Shown here: positions 7,360-12,278 of the stretch, in pieces
Position numbering within the stretch: position 1 is the stretch's first letter
Layout of the letters: the number at the start of each line of letters is the position of its first letter
Position numbers and translations under genes: made by a program
Assembly: GCA_026770585.1 (NCBI GenBank)
Contig: MU646823.1
Span: 268,989 to 281,266, forward strand
Source of the DNA: Baffinella frigidus
Taxonomy: Eukaryota > Cryptophyceae > Cryptomonadales > Baffinellaceae
Direction: 5' to 3'
DNA: 12,278 nt
Notes under the pieces: model-generated
What the model saw: only the letters and a program-made list of their open reading frames with translations
Told to the model about the DNA's origin: nothing
The model's database searches: none

Positions 7360-7690
7360 TTAGGTCCTTCACCGTCCTTGTGGTTTTGATTTTCTTCAGG
7401 TCCTTTAGATTCTTTCCAATATAGCCCAACGAGAAGCCCTTTTGTAGAAAGGATCTGCAGAGAAAGAATTTTTGCTTTCGGATCGCGTTGAGCTCTCTAG
7501 TAAGTGCAGAAGCTCGTGAAGAGGGGATACAGGGTGGCTCTCTTGGGGTGTGTGAAGGTATACCAATTGGTTGCCATGCTCACACACACACACCGAACCC
7601 AAGGAGAACCTTTAGGTGCTTTAGATTCTTCGAGCTCCCAACATAGGCGGACACCGAAATTTGTTTTGCGGGAAAACCATGCCTCCTTTC
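7360..7690. repeat. two diverged copies of the TTTAGGTCCTT unit
   Basis: Copy one (about 7366-7475) reads TTTAGGTCCTT, TTCTTCAGGTCCTTTAGATT, TGTAGAAAGG and TTTCGGATC in order. Copy two (about 7607-7690) reads TTTAGATTCTTCGAGCTCCC, GGCGGACACCG, AACCATGCCTCC and TTTCGGATCACA. Both are outlying members of the array at 8008-8278. Confidence 0.7.
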
Positions 7691-8007
7691 GGATCACAAC
7701 TACTGGAGAGGGCTAGGTGGTTTCTTGGAGCCCTTTTTGGGCATATCCTGCGGTTACTTTTCCGTCAAAGTCTAATCATTTGTGGGCATTTTCGGCAACT
7801 TTTGCCGATTTCAAGGGAAAATAATAGATGGACGCAGGGCGTAAAATGACATGTAGCTCTCCCGCGTAGAATCAGGCCCCGGTGCAGAGGATCGCGGCAG
7901 AAACCGGCTAAAGGGGGAAAACGAGGTCGATTAAATTGACACACGCGACCCTTTTACGCCAGTAGGAGAGATAAGCCGAGACGCAGGGTATCCTCATGAA
8001 CACGTGT
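7691..8007. other. spacer without recognisable gene
   Basis: This lies between the repeat copies and holds no exon I can support, no palindrome of note, and no telomere-like block. Confidence 0.35.
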
Positions 8008-8278
8008 TCGTTTAGGTCCTTCAGGTTCTTCAAGTTCCCAACGTAGGAAGGTCCTTCAGGTTCTTCGAGCTCCCAACGTAGGAACTTGTTCCGTAGAAAG
8101 GCCATGCTTCCTTTCCGTTAGGTCCTTTAGGTCCTTTAGGTTCTTCGAGCTCCCAAAATGGGCGGACACCGGAACTTGTTCTGTAGAAAGGGCATGCTTC
8201 CTTTCGGATCACATCAAACCCCCCTGTTCTTTTAGGTCCTTGAAGGTTCTTCAAGCTCCCAACATAGGCGGACACCGG
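8008..8278. repeat. irregular tandem array of the TTTAGGTCCTT unit
   Basis: At least four partial units occur. Each follows the order (TT)TAGGTCCTT(C/T)AGG, TTCTTC(G/A)AGCTCCCAA, GGCGGACACCGG, AACTTGTTC(T/C)GTAGAAAGG, CATGCTTCCTTTC, and individual units lack different segments. The minus strand reads LKNLKDL- and WELEEPKGP-like peptides, but frames break between units, so I treat it as non-coding repeat DNA. Confidence 0.75.
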
Positions 8279-8325
8279 ACCTTTAGAACTTTTCTGTTTA
8301 CTTTGTAAAGCACCAAGTGAACGGG

Positions 8326-9038
8326 CAAAATGGCTCCAACGGTTTAAAAACCAATTTTAGAGGGTTGACTGATCCAAAGAGGCGTCATCGTAGGGGGGGG
8401 AAGGAGCACTGCGCGCCTCGACTGATCCCAACTAGGGGTACCTCGCTCATGAGAAAACGCCCCCCCCCCCCAAGACCACCGTAGGACCATAGATTGGTCT
8501 ACTGTAGGGTCCTAGGGGGGGGCGTTTTGTTATGAGCAAGGTACCCCTGTAGCAGAGAGAAGTGGGGCAACTGGACGTGGCTACAACGGACGAGCGAGCT
8601 GCGTTGCCGGAGGCATCCGTCAGGTTGAGCCTGAAAGCCTCACCTTCGATTGGATACTTTTTGAACCCCTGGTCCAACTTCACCTTTTTTTACTGTTCTG
8701 GAATCCCCAGTATGTCCTCTCTCAATCCACTCATCGAACTTGGGGCATCCGAGTCCCGAAAATATGCTCAAGTTAATTCAGTAGACTTTCCACCAACAAG
8801 GCATCTGTCGAGCATGTTAATGTGTTCCGTTGGGCCAGGTGAGCATGTTCCTGTGTTCCGTTGGGCCAGGTTCCTCGACTGGATTTGAAAAGGACACCGT
8901 GAGGACTCTAGAACCGTCGAGCAAAGTCAGGTGGGGCCAGGGGTTCAAAAGTTACGATCCTACACTTACGAACTTCGTATTACACATTTTTTAGGTCGTT
9001 TCTAAAGGTTTGCTTGTGTAAAGCTCCGAGAATCCAGT
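8326..9038. repeat. tandem repeat unit 1 (713 bp), contains copy B
   Basis: The unit starts CAAAATGGCTCCAACGGTTT, and the next unit starts with the same word at 9039. It contains the foldback at 8431-8552 and an internal 31-bp duplication (8810-8840 and 8841-8871, GAGCATGTT...GGGCCAGGT) that is absent from unit 2. Confidence 0.9.
8431..8552. mobile_element. C-tract/G-tract foldback, copy B
   Basis: The arms are ACTAGGGGTACC, GCTCAT, AAAACG and a C run, against a G run, CGTTTT, ATGAGC and GGTACCCCTGTAG. The inner GACCA/TGGTC pair closes around TAGAT. Copies B and C are nearly identical. Confidence 0.75.
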
Positions 9039-9709
9039 CAAAATGGCTCCAACGGTTTAAAAACCAATTTTAGAGGGTTGACTGATCCAAAGAGGCGTCA
9101 TCGTAGGGGGGGGAAGGAGCACTGCGCGCCTCGACTGATCCCTACTAGGGGTACCTCGCTCATGAGAAAACGCCCCCCCCCCCAAGACCACCGTAGGACC
9201 ATAGATTGGTCTACTGTAGGGTCCTAGGGGGGAGCGTTTTGTTATGAGCAAGGTACCCCTGTAGCACAGAGAAGCGGGGCAACTGGACGTGGCTGAAACT
9301 GGACGAGAGAGTTGCGTTGCCGGAGGCATCCGTCAGGTTGAGCCTGCGGGCCTCACCTTCGATTGGACGCTCCAGGCCGTACTTTTTGAACCCCTGGTCC
9401 AACTGCACTTTTTTTTACTGTTCTGGAATCCCCAGTATGTCCTCTCTCAATCCACTCATCGAACTTGGGGCATCAGAGTCCCGAAAATATGCTCAAGTTA
9501 ATTCAGTGGACTTTCCACCAACAAGGCATCTGTCGAGCATGTTAATGTGTTCCGTTGGGCCAGGTTCCTCGACTGGATTTGAAAAGGTCACCGTGAGGAC
9601 TCTAGAGCCGTCGAGCAAAGTGAGGTGGGGCCAGGGGTTCAAAAGTTACGACCCTTACACCTATTGCAGCACATAAAGGTTTGCTTGTGTAAAGCTCCGA
9701 GAATCCAGT
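9039..9709. repeat. tandem repeat unit 2 (671 bp), contains copy C
   Basis: This is colinear with unit 1. It retains CGCTCCAGGC (near 9368), lost in unit 1, and lacks the 31-bp duplication. An ATG-less open frame across about 9317-9670 is partly shared with unit 1 but is interrupted in copy A, so it is not called as a gene. Confidence 0.9.
9142..9264. mobile_element. C-tract/G-tract foldback, copy C
   Basis: It has the same architecture as 8431-8552, with CTACTAGGGGTACC and GGTACCCCTGTAG at its ends, and is 123 bp long. Confidence 0.75.
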
Positions 9710-9825
9710 CAAAATGGCTCCAACGGTTTTAAAATCACTTTTAGAGTTGACTAATCCAAAGAGGCGTCACCGCTGAGTGAGAAGGAGCGCGCTGCTCGGG
9801 AGGCAGGGCGTTGCAGCCAGGCGGG
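9710..9825 (+). other. partial third repeat unit merging into the 5' leader of the next gene
   Basis: A third CAAAATGGCTCCAACGGTTT starts here. The similarity continues through GACTAATCCAAAGAGGCGTC and fades around AAGGAGCGCGCTGC (compare AAGGAGCACTGCGCGCC in units 1 and 2), about 30 bases before the ATG at 9826. The promoter or leader of the coiled-coil gene is therefore made of repeat sequence, or is the origin of it. Confidence 0.6.
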
Positions 9826-11372
9826 ATGCCTGCATTTGGCGGGACGCTCGGTGCCCGGTGCGCTCTCCCCCCCCCCCTCCCCTGAACAGAAACGTGCATT
9901 GGATGGTCTGTGTTCTTTCTCGAAGAACAATTTGCGCTCTTTGGGCAAGACCCCGCCGCCTCCCGCTCGCCTCTCCACCCACCCTGTGCCGCGAGCCGGA
10001 ACTGCGCACCCTGGCCCGTGATGCAGTCCTAACCCGCCGTTTGTCGTGCAGCGCGGAGGGCCGCACGCGGCGTCGAGGATGGTGGGCTGCTGGGCTGGCG
10101 GCAGCTGCTGTGGGCCTGCTCGCGGTGGCGCTGGTGGTGGCCAGCTCCGGCTCCTTCAACAACGTCCCAGTGTCCGCTGAGGCAGTCGCACAGGACGCCG
10201 GGCTCGCGAAATTGAAGAGCGAGGTGCAGGAGAAGCTCGTGGCGGCCGCGCGGCGCAAGGCGATGGCCAACATTCACCGCGCGCAGGCCGCCAAGCTCGC
10301 TGAGACGGTGCGCGGGGAGAAGCACGCGGCCGCGCTCTTCCAGAAGCGGTCCGAGGTGTCCGAGGAGGAGGCTGAGGTGAAGCACGCGGACGTGTCTGTA
10401 AAGGCGGCGCGCGGCAAGGTGGACTCGGACGAGAAGAGGGCGTCGGCGCTCGGGGTGGCGGCGAACCAGGACAAGGAGCGCGCTCTTGCGGACAAGGAAT
10501 CGGCCATGGAGTTCTCGGACACGGAGGGCGCGCTGATGCAGCAGGCGTCATCAGACCAGGACAAAATCCGCGCGGTGATGGCCAAGGAGAAGCGCACCGC
10601 CCTGGCCCTCCCGGTGCTCGGGCAGGCGGCGAAGGTCGACGAGACGCGCGCGGCGTTACTCATGGCGCACGCGCGTTCGCGCATGGCGGAGTCGAAGCTC
10701 AAGGCGGCCGCCGCTCTGCGCCTCGACGCCATCGTGGTGCAGAAGGAGGGGGAGGCGCGCGTGGCCCGCGCTAAGCTCATGGCGGTGCTCGACGAGAAGA
10801 GTGCCGCGCTCGACAGCAAGCTGGATGGGAAGAGCGCGGCAGTAGATAGCAAGGCGGGCGTCGCGGAGCAGGAGCGGGAGCGCGCGGGGAAGGAGGCGGT
10901 GCACGCTGCCGCGGCGCACGCGGCGCGCGCGAGCAACCTGGAACGCGCCGGGCGCGCGTCGGAGCGGCGCGGGCGGGGGGGCGCGGAGAGGGGGGAGGAG
11001 GGCCGCCACGCGGGCCTGCGCGTCGAGAAGCCTGCACGCATGATGTACACCCTAAGCCTAAGCCATGAAACCATAACACCTTGAAACCTTAACCCCTAAA
11101 CCCTTGAACTCGTAAACCCTAAAACCCTAAAACCCCCAAACCCTAAAACCCAAACTAAACCGCAACCGTAACGTAGGATGCTGGGCGACGCGACGCCGGT
11201 GGGGAGCGGTGGTTTGTTTGGCGCGACGGGCAACGGCCGCGCGGCGACGCTGCTGGAGAAGGGGGGGGGGGATTCGGTGGCGCTCGTGGGGGACAGGCAA
11301 GTCCCGGGGGTGGCGGGGGAGAAGGCCCCGGAGTTTGAGATGCTGTGGGAGGACCCGTCGTCGCTCCGCTCG
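9826..11372 (+). CDS. membrane-anchored coiled-coil protein, exons 1-3
   Basis: Proposed exons are 9826-9857 (ATG, then a GTGCGC donor), 10052-11044 and 11177-11372. Exon 2 is preceded by a branch-point-like CCTAAC (about 10029-10034) and GTGCAG, and ends at GTACAC. Exon 3 follows GTAG. Both junctions are phase 2 and keep one frame. The product begins MPAFGGTLGAR. A basic RTRRRG at 15-20 precedes a 22-residue hydrophobic segment (about 21-43), fitting a signal anchor with the basic end in the cytosol. About 280 residues rich in Ala, Lys, Glu, Arg and Asp with coiled-coil character follow, including an 11-residue repeat KSAALDSK/KSAAVDSK. Exon 3 adds a Gly-rich start and EMLWEDP. I do not recognise the family; a tether or scaffold role is only a guess. 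Repeat DNA abuts its 5' end. Confidence 0.6.
11045..11176 (+). repeat. intron 2 filled with CCCTAAA-type repeats
   Basis: This runs from GTACAC to GTAG (132 bp). It is made of AAACCCTAAA, AACCCCTAAACCC and similar words, C-rich on the sense strand. The flanking exons join in phase (AT plus G). Confidence 0.65.
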
Positions 11373-11412
11373 GTGCCGCCACACCCTACACTCTGCCAGC
11401 AGAAGAACCTGT

Positions 11413-11609
11413 GTACAGTTGCTTGTACAGTTGTTCAGTTACGTGAACAGTTGTACAGTTACGTGTACAGTTGTACAGTTACGTGTACAGTTGTACTGTT
11501 GGTTGTACAGTTGTACAGTTGGTTGTACAGTTGTACAGTTGTACAGTTGTACAGTTGTGCAGTTGTGCAGTTGTGCAGTTGTGCAGTTGTACATTCAGTT
11601 GTACAGTTT
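11413..11609 (+). repeat. GTACAGTT minisatellite
   Basis: About 200 bp consists of the 8-bp unit GTACAGTT and variants GTGCAGTT, GTACTGTT and GTTCAGTT, with inserted ACGT and GGTT steps. Variant blocks are clustered: GTGCAGTT copies lie together near 11560-11590. It lies in the proposed intron 3 (11373-11635). Because the period is 8, every frame can read VQLYSCT-like peptides; these are artefacts. Confidence 0.9.
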
Positions 11610-11635
11610 GGGTAAACTTGAAGGCCGCACCTCAG

Positions 11636-12278
11636 GTGACGCACGACCTGGGGTCGAACACGCGGCACCTCCAGAAGCTCTCGCCGCACCGATCTTCGAC
11701 CCAGCAGCAGCTCGAGGAGGAGGTGCCCACGGAGAACGCGGTCATCCCCCACACCTCGAAACTTCTGCGTTGATGGCGCAGGGTAGGGTTTAGGGAAACC
11801 CTCATAACCCCCCCCGTGCCGCGATGCAGCGCCTGAACCCTCAACCCTAAACCCTCAACCCTAAACCCTAGACCCTAAACCATAAACCCTAAACCCTCAA
11901 CAGCAAGCGCTAAACGCCATGCCCACCCCCCGCAGGCGCTGATGGAGGACGGGCACACGTCGCGGCGCGAGGACGCGTTCCGCAAGGAGATGTCGCAGTA
12001 CCGGGTGGCGCTCAAGCAGCAGCGCGCGGCCGACCAGCGCAAGGCCCACCTCGCGACCCAGGAGCTCGCGCAGCTCCCGGGGCAGGATGGGGGGGAGACG
12101 CCGCGCGACGACGAGCAGACGCGCGGCCGTGACTGGCACCGCGACCAGCACAAGGTGTTTGGCGCGCTGCTGCACGAGCCCCAGAACGGGTGGGACGCGG
12201 ACGGCCCGCGCGCGTACACGGACATGCAGCGCCGTGTGCTCGCGGCCGGCGCGCGCGCGGGACGGGAGCGCCGGGGGG
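11636..12278 (+). CDS. exons 4-5 of the coiled-coil gene, open at the right edge
   Basis: Exon 5 (11936-12278) follows a strong CCCCCCGCAG acceptor and stays open in one frame to the window end (114 codons plus one base). The other two frames hit stops. It reads ALMEDGHTSRREDAFRKEMS and onward, is Gln/Arg/Glu-rich and helical, then has the pattern RDWHRDQHKVFG. Exon 4 is less certain. From CTCAG at 11631-11635 it reads VTHDLGSNTRHLQKL to QQQLEEE, ending at a GTGCCC donor (11722 last base) or at 11740. Read further, it meets TGA at 11770-11772. All proposed joins are phase 0 with exon 3 (11372) and exon 5. The composition matches exon 2, so one gene is likely, but exon 5 could belong to another gene. 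The product is unrecognised. Confidence 0.5.
11782..11900 (+). repeat. intron 4 with telomere-like CCCTAAA/CCCTCAA block
   Basis: A short TTTAGGG word (11786-11793) precedes a longer sense-strand C-rich block, CCCTCAACCCTAAACCC and similar (11835-11900). It leads into the polypyrimidine tract and CAG of exon 5. Confidence 0.7.

Noticed and set aside
9317-9676. 119-codon frame in repeat copy C, partly shared with copy B
   Set aside because: It has no ATG start, the frame is broken in copy A, and it simply follows the repeat sequence.
9826-9826. GTG at 9777 as the start of the coiled-coil gene, reading without intron
   Set aside because: A GTG start is unlikely in a eukaryote, and the intervening sequence contains a C run and a branch-point and acceptor pattern. 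The spliced model from the ATG at 9826 keeps frame.
10274-11074. 266-codon open frame on the minus strand opposite the coiled-coil exon
   Set aside because: It is the antisense shadow of a GC-rich Ala/Lys/Glu exon. Its Ser/Ala/Arg composition follows from that, and it has no domain, signal or splice logic.
11178-11793. Open frames through the GTACAGTT array reading VQLYSCT repeats
   Set aside because: The 8-bp period makes all frames open. The peptide is a by-product of the minisatellite, and the flanks look like exon/intron boundaries.

Overview
The window looks like nuclear DNA of a eukaryotic microbe, most likely an alga. Small GC-rich exons with GT..AG boundaries sit inside long degenerate arrays of the plant/algal telomere-type repeat TTTAGGG (CCCTAAA on the other strand). 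Prasinophyte green algae and dinoflagellates are the candidates I would test first; the sequence alone does not decide. I see no bacterial operon, rRNA, tRNA or CRISPR.

Left third (1-3100, minus strand): a split gene whose small exons are islands in telomere-like introns. Three phase-compatible exons (2552-2644, 1952-2041, 994-1055) read together as the C-terminal two thirds of a pleckstrin-homology (PH) domain, including the signature Trp of the last helix. A fourth exon (640-713) would add a Ser-rich linker. A second 31-codon copy of the first PH exon (2778-2870) and several smaller fragments lie around it, so the exons have been duplicated.

Middle (3100-9770): mostly repeats. At 3292-3832 there is a foldback element with about 51-bp terminal inverted repeats and a perfect 42-bp palindrome inside. 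Small hairpins follow at 3990-4200. An intronless gene at 4985-5743 encodes a secreted Cys-rich protein; it has a hairpin-forming leader and an AATAAA signal. From 6190 on there are dispersed and tandem repeats, including three copies of a roughly 540-560-bp repeat carrying a 123-bp C-tract/G-tract foldback. Two of these copies form a tandem array of about 0.7-kb units that runs right up to the 5' end of the next gene.

Right end (9826-12278, plus strand): a five-exon model, open at the window edge, for a membrane-anchored Ala/Lys/Glu-rich coiled-coil protein. The first three exons join in phase from an ATG. Its introns hold CCCTAAA-type DNA and a GTACAGTT minisatellite.

The telomere-like DNA is C-rich on the sense strand of both flanking genes, which ties it to introns rather than to a chromosome end. 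No shared pathway for the three genes can be read from the sequence.
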